Part shown: positions 26,181 to 35,626 of the stretch, one piece after another | How positions within the stretch are numbered: position 1 is the stretch's first letter | Layout of the letters: each line of letters starts with the position of its first letter | Translations under genes and position numbers: made by a program | The notes under the pieces: model-generated | Told to the model about the DNA's origin: nothing | The model's database searches: none | The model's input: the letters and a program-made list of their open reading frames with translations, nothing else | Source of the DNA: SW132 sp038150125 | Lineage (GTDB): Bacteria; Bacteroidota; Rhodothermia; Balneolales; Balneolaceae | DNA: 64,000 nucleotides | Assembly (NCBI RefSeq): GCF_038150125.1 | Contig: NZ_JBBVMF010000024.1 | Coordinates: 8,668 to 72,667, forward strand | Reading direction: 5' to 3'

Positions 26181-26190
26181 ATGATATCAT
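26181..26190. promoter_or_regulatory. Possible operator of the toxin-antitoxin pair
   Basis: ATGATATCAT is a perfect palindrome in an AT-rich stretch 33 bases upstream of the antitoxin ATG and 83 bases upstream of paaH. Ribbon-helix-helix antitoxins bind short palindromes in this position. A partly matching TTATCATTATGATA flanks it. Confidence 0.4.
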
Positions 26191-26272
26191 TTTTTTAAAC
26201 GGTTTGTCAACACCTTGGTTTTGACGGCTGATTGCTTATTTTCAACAGGTAATTATAGAATAAAAATTAACT

Positions 26273-27448
26273 ATGAGCTTAGATAAAAATACCACAGTTG
26301 GAGTTGTTGGAGCCGGAACGATGGGGAGTGGAATTGCCCAAATTGCAGCCACTCACGGTCATGACGTTTTTCTTTTTGATGCATTCGGGGAGCAATTGAA
26401 AGATGCTGAAGAAGGACTTATTAAAATTCTGAGCCGTCAGGTTGAAAAAGAACGGATGAGCCGGGACGAAGTCGATGGTATTTTGTCCCGAATTCACTTT
26501 GTAGAACACATGAATGCTTTTGAGACATGCGGTATTGTTTTTGAGGCAATCGTTGAAGACTTAGAGGCCAAAAAAGATCAGTTTGCCCGCTTGGAAGCCA
26601 TTGTGTCAAGAGACTGTGTTTTGGCAACCAACACCTCTTCCCTGTCAATTGCATCAATCTCATCAAGTCTGGAGAAGCCTGAGAGATTGTTGGGCGTTCA
26701 TTTTTTCAATCCCGCCCCGCTTATGAAACTTGTCGAAATTATTCCCGGTATCTCTACTGACAAACGTGTTCTTGATGACGTTCGAGCATTTATTGACGGT
26801 TGGGAAAAAACTACGGTTCTGGCAACAGATACCCCCGGATTTATTGTCAACCGGGTGGCACGTCCATTTTATGGTGAAGCACTGCGCATGTATGAAGAAG
26901 GTATTGCGGAACCCGCCACAATCGATTGGGCAATGAAGGAGCTGGGTGAATTTCGTATGGGACCCTTTGAGCTGATGGATCTTATTGGACATGACATCAA
27001 CTATAAAGTAACCGAAACTGTGTTTAAAGAATTTTTTTATGATCCACGGTTTAAACCCTCGTTTGCACAAAAACGTTTAGTGGAAGCCGGACGCCTTGGG
27101 AGAAAATCTGGTATCGGGTTTTATGAATATGGAGAAAATGCAGAGAATCCAGACCCGGTAAAAAATCAAGACCTGGGCCAAAAAATACTTTATCGAATAT
27201 TGGCCATGCTCATCAACGAAGCTTGTGATGCTGTTTTCATGAATGTAGCCACAGTTGAAGATGTAGACCTTGCGATGACCCACGGCGTTAATTATCCTAA
27301 AGGCCTGTTAAAGTGGGCTGATGATATCGGGCCATCTACCATTTTAGACTGGATGAGCGCGCTACAGGTAGAATATCGCGAAGACCGTTATCGCCCAAAT
27401 CCTTTACTCAAGCGAAAAGTAAGAAACGGGGAGTTCTTTTATGAATAA
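26273..27448 (+). CDS. paaH: 3-hydroxyadipyl-CoA dehydrogenase (PaaH-like)
   Basis: This enzyme oxidises the 3-hydroxyacyl-CoA intermediate of the phenylacetate pathway with NAD. The 391-residue protein has the Rossmann motif GVVGAGTMGSGIAQIAA (residues 9-25), the family block RLLGVHFFNPAPLMKLVEIIPG (about 138-159) and GFIVNRVARPFYGEALRMYEEG. The C-terminal domain has a second short 3HCDH unit (GVNYPKGLLKWADDIG). It lacks a fused hydratase. The general 3-hydroxybutyryl-CoA dehydrogenase is the alternative, but the position beside paaI and near paaG favours paaH. It overlaps paaI by 8 bases. Confidence 0.88.
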   Translation: MSLDKNTTVGVVGAGTMGSGIAQIAATHGHDVFLFDAFGEQLKDAEEGLIKILSRQVEKERMSRDEVDGILSRIHFVEHMNAFETCGIVFEAIVEDLEAKKDQFARLEAIVSRDCVLATNTSSLSIASISSSLEKPERLLGVHFFNPAPLMKLVEIIPGISTDKRVLDDVRAFIDGWEKTTVLATDTPGFIVNRVARPFYGEALRMYEEGIAEPATIDWAMKELGEFRMGPFELMDLIGHDINYKVTETVFKEFFYDPRFKPSFAQKRLVEAGRLGRKSGIGFYEYGENAENPDPVKNQDLGQKILYRILAMLINEACDAVFMNVATVEDVDLAMTHGVNYPKGLLKWADDIGPSTILDWMSALQVEYREDRYRPNPLLKRKVRNGEFFYE

Positions 27449-27863
27449 TACTCATTCAACGCAATATAAAGACATTGTAGATAAACTCCTCAGCCAGGAT
27501 CCATTCAGCAACTGGATGAAAATTGAAATCATTGAGGTATATGAAGGGTTCTGTACCGCACGGTGTAGGGTCAGGGAAGACATGATCAATGGATTTGGGG
27601 TGACTCACGGAGGTATTATTTATTCACTGGCTGATTCAGCTCTTGCTTTTTCAGCGGCCACCGGCGGGCGCGTAGCCCTCGCACTAAATAATTCGATCTC
27701 ATATACAAAAAAGGCACGGCTTGGTGACACACTTACGGCCCGTTCTGAAGCCATTAATATGACACATCGAACAGGACTTTTTGATATCAAAGTCACAAAT
27801 CAGGCTTCCGACATTATCGCAGTTATGAAAGGAACCGTGTACAGAACTAAAGACGTTTTATGA
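27441..27863 (+). CDS. paaI: Hydroxyphenylacetyl-CoA thioesterase PaaI
   Basis: PaaI is a hotdog-fold thioesterase that releases dead-end CoA intermediates of phenylacetate breakdown. The 140-residue protein has GVTHGGIIYSLADSALAFSA (about 54-73), including the HGG turn and the catalytic Asp of LADSAL, and ends in VMKGTVYRTK. The length is standard. The 8-base overlap with paaH indicates one transcript. Confidence 0.92.
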   Translation: MNNTHSTQYKDIVDKLLSQDPFSNWMKIEIIEVYEGFCTARCRVREDMINGFGVTHGGIIYSLADSALAFSAATGGRVALALNNSISYTKKARLGDTLTARSEAINMTHRTGLFDIKVTNQASDIIAVMKGTVYRTKDVL

Positions 27864-27955
27864 TTGAACTGAGATTCAAAAAGCGTGTCCTTACCTCATA
27901 ACTTTTATTATACATACACGTAGAATAGTCCGAACATCAGATTTTAAAATGAAAT

Positions 27956-29131
27956 ATGGGATTAGAAAACGAAGCGAAATCCATTTACGATACAAAGGCC
28001 TTTTATAGAGAATACGTTTCCGGGATGAATTCCCGGCAACTTGGCAAAGAATTTCAGTCTGATTCTGAACGCCTGAAAAAACTCTATCGAGATGCACTAA
28101 AAGAAAATAACCCACATGTTGAACCGGAAAAAATTCCGTTTTTTCAGCGCCTGCTTAGTTTACTTTCATCCCTCACCAAACGCCTGAATCCGGTTCGAAG
28201 ATTAGTATTTGGTGTATCGCTGGTATTCTTCCTGGTCTATTTTGTCCTGACAATTTTTGAATTTGTTAACATATTTATATTAAGCAGCTTACGGCCAATT
28301 TTGCTACCTCTTTCATTCGTATCAGTTCTGGTCATTCTTCTAATAGAACTGCTCGAAAAATCTGATGTGCAGCAAGAGCTTAACGTAGCAAGGGATATAC
28401 AACTCAGCCTGCTCCCTCCCTCCACTATTAAAAATGATTCGCTTGAAATCTATTCATTTGCAGCTACCGCACGAGAGGTTGGTGGCGATTATGTTGACGT
28501 AATGAAAACGGATAAAGGAACGTACGTTATAATAGCTGATGTATCCGGTAAAGGTATGATGGCCGCACTTTACATGGTGAGAATTCAGGCACTTGTTCAT
28601 CTCTTAATTGAAAAAGATCATCCATCACCCAAGCAGCTTCTGCTTGAACTAAATGACTACATCAAATCAAATAAATCAGATAAGACATTTGTTACAGGGT
28701 GTGTCGCTTTCTTTCCTGATGATGATCTTTCTTTTACATATGCCAGAGCCGGGCATAACCCACCAATTCTTTACAGTAAAAGCCACGATTCAACATTTAA
28801 ACTCAGAACAGAAGGATTTGCCCTTGGAATGACCTCCACGCCGTTATTGAAGAAAAGAGTAGTGGAGAAAAAATTTCGTTTCGCCGAGCAGGATAGTATA
28901 CTGTTTTACACTGACGGACTTACGGAAGCGCGAAATGAGTTTGGAGAGGAATACGGAATTGAGCGAATAGACGGTATTATGTCAATATACGGATCACTCC
29001 ATTCCAAGACGATCTCGAAGAAGGTTCAATCCTCCCTCGAGTCGTTCATCGGTAACGAAAAGAATTTGGATGACATAACATTTGCTACTGTGCATCGAAA
29101 TCCTTCGGACAAACTTTCAGCCGGTAAGTAA
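27956..29131 (+). CDS. RsbU-like PP2C (SpoIIE) phosphatase, membrane-bound
   Basis: The 391-residue protein has a polar N-terminus (1-75), two hydrophobic helices (about 80-102 and 107-130) and a coiled stretch ELLEKSDVQQELNVARDIQLSLLPP that leads into the SpoIIE-type phosphatase domain. That domain shows GGDYVDVMK and IADVSGKGMMAALYM (metal-binding Asp residues), then ARAGHNPPILY, FYTDGLTEARNEFGEEYG and DDITFATVHR. Relatives dephosphorylate anti-sigma antagonists in partner switching, but no antagonist or anti-sigma kinase is adjacent here. The signal it senses is unknown. It is convergent with transketolase, 15 bases apart. Confidence 0.9.
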   Translation: MGLENEAKSIYDTKAFYREYVSGMNSRQLGKEFQSDSERLKKLYRDALKENNPHVEPEKIPFFQRLLSLLSSLTKRLNPVRRLVFGVSLVFFLVYFVLTIFEFVNIFILSSLRPILLPLSFVSVLVILLIELLEKSDVQQELNVARDIQLSLLPPSTIKNDSLEIYSFAATAREVGGDYVDVMKTDKGTYVIIADVSGKGMMAALYMVRIQALVHLLIEKDHPSPKQLLLELNDYIKSNKSDKTFVTGCVAFFPDDDLSFTYARAGHNPPILYSKSHDSTFKLRTEGFALGMTSTPLLKKRVVEKKFRFAEQDSILFYTDGLTEARNEFGEEYGIERIDGIMSIYGSLHSKTISKKVQSSLESFIGNEKNLDDITFATVHRNPSDKLSAGK

Positions 29132-29146
29132 ATAGTTTACTTACTT

Positions 29147-31159
29147 TTATTTTGTGAGAGTCAGTCCGTTTTCAACAACTTTTCCCACTGTGAGTCCAAG
29201 TTGTTCGTAAACCTCTTCAAATGGTGCAGATTCACCGAAGCGGTCAATGCCCATTACAATACCATTGCTGCCCGTGTATTTATGCCAGCCGTATGGAGAT
29301 GACGCTTCTATAGAGATTCTTGCACTTACATCTGAAGGCAGAACCGATTCTTTGTAGTCTTCATCCTGCTCTTCAAACAAATCAATACATGGCATGCTGA
29401 CCACACGAGTCGCCACACCTTTTTCTTCAAGTTGTTCAGCTGCTTTCACGATTATTTCAACTTCTGAGCCGGTTGCCATCAGGATCAATTCGGGAGTTCC
29501 GCTGCCTGCCTCTTTCAAAATGTATGCACCTTTTTCGGTATGTGAAGCGGAAGCATACACAGATCGATCAAGCGTTGGCAAATTTTGACGGGTAAGTACC
29601 ATCACAGATGGGCCATCCTCTTTCTGTATAGCAGCTTTCCAGCACCATGCGGTTTCATTAGCATCAGCCGGGCGAAAAACCGCTACATTCGGAGTCGCCC
29701 GAAGTGCTGCGAGATGTTCAATAGGCTGATGCGTCGGGCCATCTTCTCCCAAGCCAATACTGTCGTGCGTAAATACAAATATCGATGGAATGTGTGATAA
29801 TGCCGCGATCCGTATTGATGGTTTATTATAGTCAGAAAACACGAGGAAGGTAGCTCCAAATGGAATAATTCCTCCGTGGAAGGCTAATCCATTTACTGCT
29901 GCAGCCATTCCGTGCTCACGAACCCCGTAATGCAAGTTTCTGCCCACGTAATTATCAGCCTGGTAGATTCCCTTATTGGCCATGTCTGTTTTTGTGCTTC
30001 CGGTCAAATCTGCTGACCCGCCGACAAGATTGTAAATGTGGTCAGAAATCTGGTCTAGAACTTTACCGGATGCATTCCTGGTGGCAAGTCCTGCCTCATC
30101 TGCTTCAAATTCAGGAATCACTTCCGTCCAATCTTCTGGCAGATCTCTGTTTAGAAATGAATTGAAAAGCACGCCATCGGCCGGGTATTTTTCTTTAAAA
30201 TCATCAAGTCTTTCTTCCCAGATAGCTTCAGATTTTTCACCTTTTTCAACTGCTTTGCGAAACTCATTTTTGACCTCTTCGGGTATAACGAAGGGCTCAT
30301 CATACGGCCAGCCTAATCTGTCTTTTGTAAGTTTAATTTCATCTCTACCTAACGGAGAGCCATGAGATGCAGCTGTACCCTCTTTATTCGGGCTTCCGAA
30401 CCCTATTGTAGTTTTGCATTCAATGAGAGATGGCGTGTCAGTTTGCTGAGCTTTTTTTATCGCCTGTTCAATCTCATCATGGCTGTGTCCGTCAATTTGC
30501 TGTACATCCCAGCCGTAAGCTTCAAACCGTTTTTTCGTATCATCGGTAAATGCTAAATCTGTTGATCCGTCAATAGATATCTTATTGGAGTCGTAAAGAT
30601 AAATCAGCTTGTGAAGTTTTAGGTGACCTGCGAGGGAAGCACTTTCGTGTGATATGCCCTCCATCAAATCGCCATCGCTCACAATTGCGTATGTATAATG
30701 ATCTACAAGTGTACTGTCGTCTTTATTAAACTTAGACGCCATAAAACGTTCTGCCATGGCCATACCAACACCGGTACCAAATCCTTGTCCCAGCGGGCCC
30801 GTTGTGGTTTCAACGCCGGGGGTCATACCAAATTCAGGGTGTCCGGGTGTGATGCTTCCCATCTGCCTGAAATTTTTTATCTCATCAAGAGGTAAATCAT
30901 AACCGGTAAGATGCAGAAGCGAATAAAGCAGCATCGACCCGTGACCAGCTGACAGCACAAACCGATCTCTGTCGAACCATTGAGGGTTCTTTGGATTATG
31001 TTTTAAAAATTTTGTCCAAAGTACGTAAGCAACATCCGCCATTCCCATCGGCATTCCCGGATGGCCGGAATTAGCAGCTTGCACCGCGTCCATGGAAAGA
31101 GTTCTTATTGTATTTACGCAGAGTTGATCGAGATTTTCGGCAGTGCTCATAGATTTCAT
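29147..31159 (-). CDS. tkt: Transketolase
   Basis: Transketolase moves two-carbon units between sugar phosphates in the non-oxidative pentose phosphate pathway, using thiamine diphosphate. The 670-residue protein is full length. Near the start lies GHPGMPMGMADVAYVLW. The ThDP/Mg motif GDGDLMEGISHE with DSNKISIDG is around residues 155-190. FLVFSDYNKPSIRIAAL and THDSIGLGEDGPTHQP are in the pyrimidine domain, and the C-terminal domain ends SAPFEEVYEQLGLT. ATG 31150 (MSTAENLD) is an equally good start. A strong terminator of the preceding TPR gene lies upstream at 31231-31261, so tkt has its own promoter. Confidence 0.96.
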   Translation of the reverse strand: MKSMSTAENLDQLCVNTIRTLSMDAVQAANSGHPGMPMGMADVAYVLWTKFLKHNPKNPQWFDRDRFVLSAGHGSMLLYSLLHLTGYDLPLDEIKNFRQMGSITPGHPEFGMTPGVETTTGPLGQGFGTGVGMAMAERFMASKFNKDDSTLVDHYTYAIVSDGDLMEGISHESASLAGHLKLHKLIYLYDSNKISIDGSTDLAFTDDTKKRFEAYGWDVQQIDGHSHDEIEQAIKKAQQTDTPSLIECKTTIGFGSPNKEGTAASHGSPLGRDEIKLTKDRLGWPYDEPFVIPEEVKNEFRKAVEKGEKSEAIWEERLDDFKEKYPADGVLFNSFLNRDLPEDWTEVIPEFEADEAGLATRNASGKVLDQISDHIYNLVGGSADLTGSTKTDMANKGIYQADNYVGRNLHYGVREHGMAAAVNGLAFHGGIIPFGATFLVFSDYNKPSIRIAALSHIPSIFVFTHDSIGLGEDGPTHQPIEHLAALRATPNVAVFRPADANETAWCWKAAIQKEDGPSVMVLTRQNLPTLDRSVYASASHTEKGAYILKEAGSGTPELILMATGSEVEIIVKAAEQLEEKGVATRVVSMPCIDLFEEQDEDYKESVLPSDVSARISIEASSPYGWHKYTGSNGIVMGIDRFGESAPFEEVYEQLGLTVGKVVENGLTLTK

Positions 31160-31230
31160 TAAGAGTATGAATTTTATGTCAAGTCACAAATATAGACAAG
31201 ATGTTAACTACAGAAAAATGAAATTGCATA

Positions 31231-31261
31231 AAAAAACCGCGCAAATTTTGCGCGGTTTTTT
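31231..31261 (-). terminator. Terminator downstream of the TPR gene
   Basis: AAAAAACCGCGCAAA pairs with TTTGCGCGG followed by TTTTTT. Because both an A run and a T run flank the stem it can work in either direction. It lies 29 bases past the TPR gene stop. Confidence 0.85.
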
Positions 31262-31289
31262 GAACCATCTTGTTCTATAAAAGAATCGG

Positions 31290-32321
31290 TTATCTTCGAT
31301 TTGAAGAGTAGCCTTCACACTCCAGCACAAACTCGAGTTCATGAGAAGCCGGATCGGAAAATTCTCCGTAATTTGCATTTTCAAAAGCGCTGCACGCATT
31401 TCCAGTCTGGTCGAGCCCTTTGTAAGCAGTACCCAATTCGAAATAAATTTTTGCCCGTGCAGTTACACCGCCTGTTTCATATTCAAGGGCCTGATTAGCA
31501 TGCTGAATCGCATTATTATAATTTCCCATAAGATTATGTACTTCAGCAAGTCTGTAATGAGCGTCTGAATTGTCAGAATCATATTTAGAAACCCGGTTCA
31601 AAAGTTCTATAGCTTCGCTGTAGTTATCGTTTTCCTTTAGATTATTTGCTCGATAAATCAATTCTTCCGCGGCCCCTGTCCTTGCGTTATTGAGGGTACG
31701 GTTGTCGCCAAGCTGCTCAGCAAGTTCTATTGCCCTGTCGTAATATTCAAAAGTTTTCTCATTATCGTTTGGATTTTGCTTCTTGTAAACGATAGCCCTT
31801 TGATAATGCGCAGTTGGGTAATTTGGATTTAATTCAATTGCAGTGTCCAAACTCGCCATTGCTGCATCATAGCTTTCATTCCTGAATTGTATCGTCGACT
31901 TCAAATAGTGTAGCTGTGGGAGTGCTCTGGACGTTTGTTGAACAACCTGATCGTCATTAAACTCCCGGCCAGCTTCTTGAGCGTCTTCAAAATACTCAAT
32001 GGCCTGATTTACAGCATCTAAACTTTTCTGTTGCTGAAATTGCTGGAAGGAACGGGATGCCCGGGTATAATAAACCCTTGCAATATTGGCCCTAATTCTT
32101 TCTGAAATATCCTGCAACTCATTATTTTCCGCTACTTCAAGTGCGTCACGATAGGTTGCTATAGCGTCTTCAAGTTCACCAGCTCCGGCAAGCTCCTGCG
32201 CCTGGTTGTACAAGGTAACAGCTTCACCTCTTGCTTCTTCCTGGGCTGCAACTTGTTGGGTGAAGCCCAAAATCATCGCAAATAATAGCAGTGCGGGCAA
32301 TATTTTGCTGTAAGATTTCAT
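31290..32321 (-). CDS. Exported TPR-repeat protein
   Basis: The 343-residue protein begins with a signal peptide (about 1-26, ending VAAQ). At least five tetratricopeptide-like helix pairs follow; the clearest are EAVTLYNQAQELAGAGELEDAIATY, AMASLDTAIELNPNYPTAHYQRAIVY, EAIELLNRVSKYDSDNSDAHYRLAEV and the following NAIQHANQALEY unit. TPR proteins act as scaffolds, often in envelope complexes; nothing identifies the partner. There is a single Cys pair at the C-terminus. It is last in the leftward parA-parB-DUF5683-LOG-TPR series, although a 118-base gap before it may hold its own promoter. Confidence 0.85.
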   Translation of the reverse strand: MKSYSKILPALLLFAMILGFTQQVAAQEEARGEAVTLYNQAQELAGAGELEDAIATYRDALEVAENNELQDISERIRANIARVYYTRASRSFQQFQQQKSLDAVNQAIEYFEDAQEAGREFNDDQVVQQTSRALPQLHYLKSTIQFRNESYDAAMASLDTAIELNPNYPTAHYQRAIVYKKQNPNDNEKTFEYYDRAIELAEQLGDNRTLNNARTGAAEELIYRANNLKENDNYSEAIELLNRVSKYDSDNSDAHYRLAEVHNLMGNYNNAIQHANQALEYETGGVTARAKIYFELGTAYKGLDQTGNACSAFENANYGEFSDPASHELEFVLECEGYSSNRR

Positions 32322-32439
32322 AATAGATACGTGTTTTGTTGTGATTTTTAGAATAAAACGAGCTTAACTTAATAAATTTTCAAATTAAATTTTGTCAATC
32401 TACTGTATAACATTAACTAATTTTGAGTCATAAAGTTTC

Positions 32440-33153
32440 TTAAAATGAAAAATTGGGTCTTGGCCGGCGTTTCTGATAGAAATCGCAGACATGTTTCACT
32501 GCTTCCTGCGGGTCATCAGTCATATGAAACAGTGATGTGTCATCTTCCCCAATATATCCCCCTTCAACCAATTGTTTCTCAATCCAGGAATGCAATCCTT
32601 CCCAATACTCTGTACCGACAAGTACAATAGGTATTTTTTCAATTTTATTGGTCTGAATAAGCGTCAGTGTCTCAAATAGTTCATCAAGAGTACCAAAACC
32701 ACCGGGAAAAACGATGAAGCCCTGAGCATATTTTACAAACATTACTTTACGAACAAAGAAATACTTAAAACTGATTTCATACATTGGATGAACATAGTCA
32801 TTTGTTCCCTGCTCATGTGGAAGGTCTATACCTAAACCAACCGACTTACCTCCCGCTTTTTTGGCTCCTCTATTGCCCGCTTCCATAATACCGGGGCCAC
32901 CTCCTGTGATTACTCCAAATCCATTTTCTGCGATTAATTCAGCCGTTTTAACAGCTTTTTGGTAGTACTCACTGTTTTCTTTGAGCCGCGCAGATCCAAA
33001 AACGGATACACATGGCCCGACCTTCATCATCTTATCATAACCATCTACAAATTCACCCATGATCTTGAAAACACTCCAAAGATCATCGTTCCCCTGCATT
33101 TCAAAATGATCCGGCGGCATATTTTCTTTTGAAAAATACTCAGGCACTGACAT
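32440..33153 (-). CDS. LOG family protein (Rossmann-fold nucleotide hydrolase)
   Basis: The 237-residue protein carries the LOG signature: GGGPGIMEAGNRGA at 84-97 and PGGFGTLDE at 150-158, where the Gly-rich loop and Glu form the active site. Proteins of this family once called lysine decarboxylases are cytokinin-type nucleoside 5'-monophosphate phosphoribohydrolases. In bacteria outside plant contact they are thought to act on AMP-like nucleotides. The length is at the long end of the family because of a 40-residue N-terminal extension. Its ATG lies two bases after the DUF5683 stop, so the two are translationally close. Confidence 0.88.
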   Translation of the reverse strand: MSVPEYFSKENMPPDHFEMQGNDDLWSVFKIMGEFVDGYDKMMKVGPCVSVFGSARLKENSEYYQKAVKTAELIAENGFGVITGGGPGIMEAGNRGAKKAGGKSVGLGIDLPHEQGTNDYVHPMYEISFKYFFVRKVMFVKYAQGFIVFPGGFGTLDELFETLTLIQTNKIEKIPIVLVGTEYWEGLHSWIEKQLVEGGYIGEDDTSLFHMTDDPQEAVKHVCDFYQKRRPRPNFSF

Positions 33154-33155
33154 AC

Positions 33156-33782
33156 TTATTTTTTATTTAGTTTAAATGATAATTTTATTCCGGGTGTAGA
33201 CAAAGCAAGAAGCTCAGGCGAGATTGTTGCTCTCGCAGATAAGTCATCAGAAACATCAAAGCTTCTCATATGGGCAAATACGTATGCGTCAACAGCATTT
33301 AACCCGTGTGCAAGTACCAATACAACAAACATTAAATCACGCCTGTTTCTCAGAGAATTCCGGTTGGTTCTTAACTGGTTTTGATTAACCCCCTGCAACT
33401 GCTCAGGTGTAGGTCCAAATTTAAGATCTGTATCTTCGCCACGCTGAGCGTTATAAAAAGCTGCTCTGTAGTCTTTATAATCCTGGTGAACCGTGTATGT
33501 GTAATAGCCAATGCCGGCATATAATCCATAAACTATTGGAACCTTCCAAGCTTGTTTGTTAACAATCTGTCCCCAACCGGGTACCATTAACGATTTATAC
33601 ATAACAGATGTCGGTTTGGGAAACTCACGGCTCTCACTATTCGCCTCAGTAGTATCTTGCTTTATAGGCCGGTCGGCTATCCTGTTCTCAAATAAGAAAA
33701 AATTTTTCTGGACAACAGAAGGCTGAGCTGAAATTGATGAGATGAAAGCGCAAAAAAACATCAGCAGACTAACTCTCTTCAT
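33156..33782 (-). CDS. DUF5683 family membrane protein
   Basis: The 208-residue protein starts at ATG 33782 (MKRVSLLMFFCAF) with a signal peptide ending ISAQ. Next comes the family core SVMYKSLMVPGWGQIVNKQAWKVPIVYGLYAGIGYY (about 62-97), then a charged stretch and a helix with VVLVLAHGLNAVDAYVFAHM, ending in a beta-like tail. DUF5683 genes are conserved next to parAB in many Bacteroidota; function is unknown. The start overlaps the end of parB by 14 bases. Confidence 0.85.
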   Translation of the reverse strand: MKRVSLLMFFCAFISSISAQPSVVQKNFFLFENRIADRPIKQDTTEANSESREFPKPTSVMYKSLMVPGWGQIVNKQAWKVPIVYGLYAGIGYYTYTVHQDYKDYRAAFYNAQRGEDTDLKFGPTPEQLQGVNQNQLRTNRNSLRNRRDLMFVVLVLAHGLNAVDAYVFAHMRSFDVSDDLSARATISPELLALSTPGIKLSFKLNKK

Positions 33783-34686
33783 CAAGAATCTGTAAAAGTC
33801 GTTCAAGGTCATCGTTTGAATAATACTCAATACGAATCTCTCCCCCATCACCTTTTTGCCGGATATTTACTTTCGTGCTAAGATTGTTTCTGAGTCGTTT
33901 TTCGATCTGATTTAAAAATGGAGAATCCTTTATTTTTGTTTTCCCCCGATCGGCCTGCTCATCCTTTTTAGAAAGTGATCTCACCACTTTTTCTGTCTGA
34001 CGAACAGATAATGATTTCTTCAGGATTTTTTTCAGGATTGTCTTTTGATCAGACTCATTTTCGACACTTATAAGGGCACGGGCATGTCCGGTTGAAATTT
34101 TTTCATCACGTAAAGCCGCTTGCAGAAAATCCGGCAACTGAAGAAGCCTCATCATATTAGTGACCGTACTCCTGTTTTTACCAACACGCTCGGCCACTTC
34201 GCCCTGGGTATAGTTACACTCCTCCATCAGGCGCTGATACCCCATTGCCACCTCGAGTGGATTAAGCTCTTCACGCTGAATATTTTCGATCAGCGCAAAG
34301 GCGATCATTTGCTCATCATTTACTTCACGGACATAGGCAGGTATTTCATCAACACCAACTAATTTCGATGCCCGAAGTCGCCGTTCGCCGCTTATCAGCT
34401 CAAAGCGTTTTTCGCCAATGTAGCGAACCGTAATTGGCTGAATAAGGCCGTGTTTCTTAATTGACCCGGCAAGTTCATCAAGCGATTCCTGATTGAAATC
34501 TTTTCGTGGCTGATGTGGGTTTGCCCTTATATGGTCAACTGGAATATCGAGAACAACATTAACCTTTTCGGATGGCTCGAGAGGGACAGCAGTTTTTATT
34601 TTTTCCCGGCTGGCATTTTCTCCCTCATCATCATTGTATTCTGGGAAAAAAGCCCCAAGACCTCGTCCAAGCACTTTTTTTGTCAT
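33769..34686 (-). CDS. parB: Chromosome-partitioning protein ParB
   Basis: ParB binds parS centromere sites and loads the segregation apparatus. The 305-residue protein starts MTKKVLGRGLGAFFPE, the ParA-contact motif. The ParB/Srx CTP-binding domain follows with ANPHQPRKDF and the GERR box (100-103), then a helix-turn-helix region (about 150-205; TQGEVAERVGKNRSTVTNMMRLLQLP) and a C-terminal dimerisation domain. It is 8 bases downstream of parA. No clear parS (TGTTTCACGTGAAACA-like) site was seen in the window. Confidence 0.96.
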   Translation of the reverse strand: MTKKVLGRGLGAFFPEYNDDEGENASREKIKTAVPLEPSEKVNVVLDIPVDHIRANPHQPRKDFNQESLDELAGSIKKHGLIQPITVRYIGEKRFELISGERRLRASKLVGVDEIPAYVREVNDEQMIAFALIENIQREELNPLEVAMGYQRLMEECNYTQGEVAERVGKNRSTVTNMMRLLQLPDFLQAALRDEKISTGHARALISVENESDQKTILKKILKKSLSVRQTEKVVRSLSKKDEQADRGKTKIKDSPFLNQIEKRLRNNLSTKVNIRQKGDGGEIRIEYYSNDDLERLLQILDEES

Positions 34687-34694
34687 AAAATCTC

Positions 34695-35492
34695 CTATTC
34701 AGCCACAACGGGGCTGTCTTTAAACATCTTCTTATTTTGCTGTATAATTTCTCGTGCAAGAGAGAGATAGTTTTTTGCCCCTACACTCGACGCATCATAT
34801 AGTATTGCCGGTTTTCCAAAGCTTGGTGCCTCGGCAAGCCGTACATTTCGTGAAATAACTGACTTAAAAACGCGGTCATCAAAATACCGTTTAACCTCAT
34901 CAGCTACCTGATTGGATAGGCGTGTTCGGGAGTCGTACATCGTCAACAAAACACCTTCTATATCGAGATCCGGGTTCATGTGCTGTCGAACAATTTTAAT
35001 CGTATTCAATAGCTGACCAAGTCCTTCAAGCGCAAAATATTCGCATTGAACAGGGATTAGCACGGAATCTGAAGCTGTAAGTGAATTAATGGTTAACAGC
35101 CCAAGCGACGGTGGACAATCTATAATGATGAAATCGTAATCACCTTTGACCTCTTCTACAGCTTTAGCGAGAATTCTCTCACGTTGATTACGGTCGACCA
35201 TTTCTATTTCGGCTCCAACAAGGTTGATATGTGATGGAACCAGGTCGAGAAAATCGAGTTCCGTTTTACATATAGTCTCAGACATGTTCACGCCGTCAAC
35301 CATAACCTCATAAATTGAGTTTTCAACCGACTTCGATTCAATACCCAGGCCACTTGTAGTGTTATTCTGTGGGTCAATATCGATAATAAGTGTTGAGTGC
35401 TCAATTGCAGCAAGACTTGCTGCTAAATTTATGGCGGATGTGGTTTTACCTACACCACCTTTCTGATTTGCAATCGAAATTACTTTTCCCAT
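34695..35492 (-). CDS. parA: Chromosome-partitioning ATPase ParA (Soj)
   Basis: ParA is a deviant Walker ATPase that moves ParB-bound DNA. The 265-residue protein has KGGVGKTT at 11-18 with the signature Lys11, the switch motif DIDPQNNTTSGLG (about 39-51) and IIDCPPSLGLLTINSL (about 122-137). Its length and lack of an N-terminal HTH mark the chromosomal type. It is the first gene of the par cluster. Confidence 0.96.
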   Translation of the reverse strand: MGKVISIANQKGGVGKTTSAINLAASLAAIEHSTLIIDIDPQNNTTSGLGIESKSVENSIYEVMVDGVNMSETICKTELDFLDLVPSHINLVGAEIEMVDRNQRERILAKAVEEVKGDYDFIIIDCPPSLGLLTINSLTASDSVLIPVQCEYFALEGLGQLLNTIKIVRQHMNPDLDIEGVLLTMYDSRTRLSNQVADEVKRYFDDRVFKSVISRNVRLAEAPSFGKPAILYDASSVGAKNYLSLAREIIQQNKKMFKDSPVVAE

Positions 35493-35626
35493 TCAATAAT
35501 AGAGGCAAGGTTAAGATTAATTCAAATGAATATAAGCCACTATAAAGCCCTTACCAAAAGAAGTTATACACATCAGAATGTTGATATCTTTATTCAACTG
35601 CCCTTTGTGCACCTGTTAAAAAGGTT

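Noticed and set aside
33769..35492. parS sites or a replication origin next to parAB
   Set aside because: No TGTTTCACGTGAAACA-like palindrome, DnaA box cluster, dnaA, gidA or rpmH was seen in the window.
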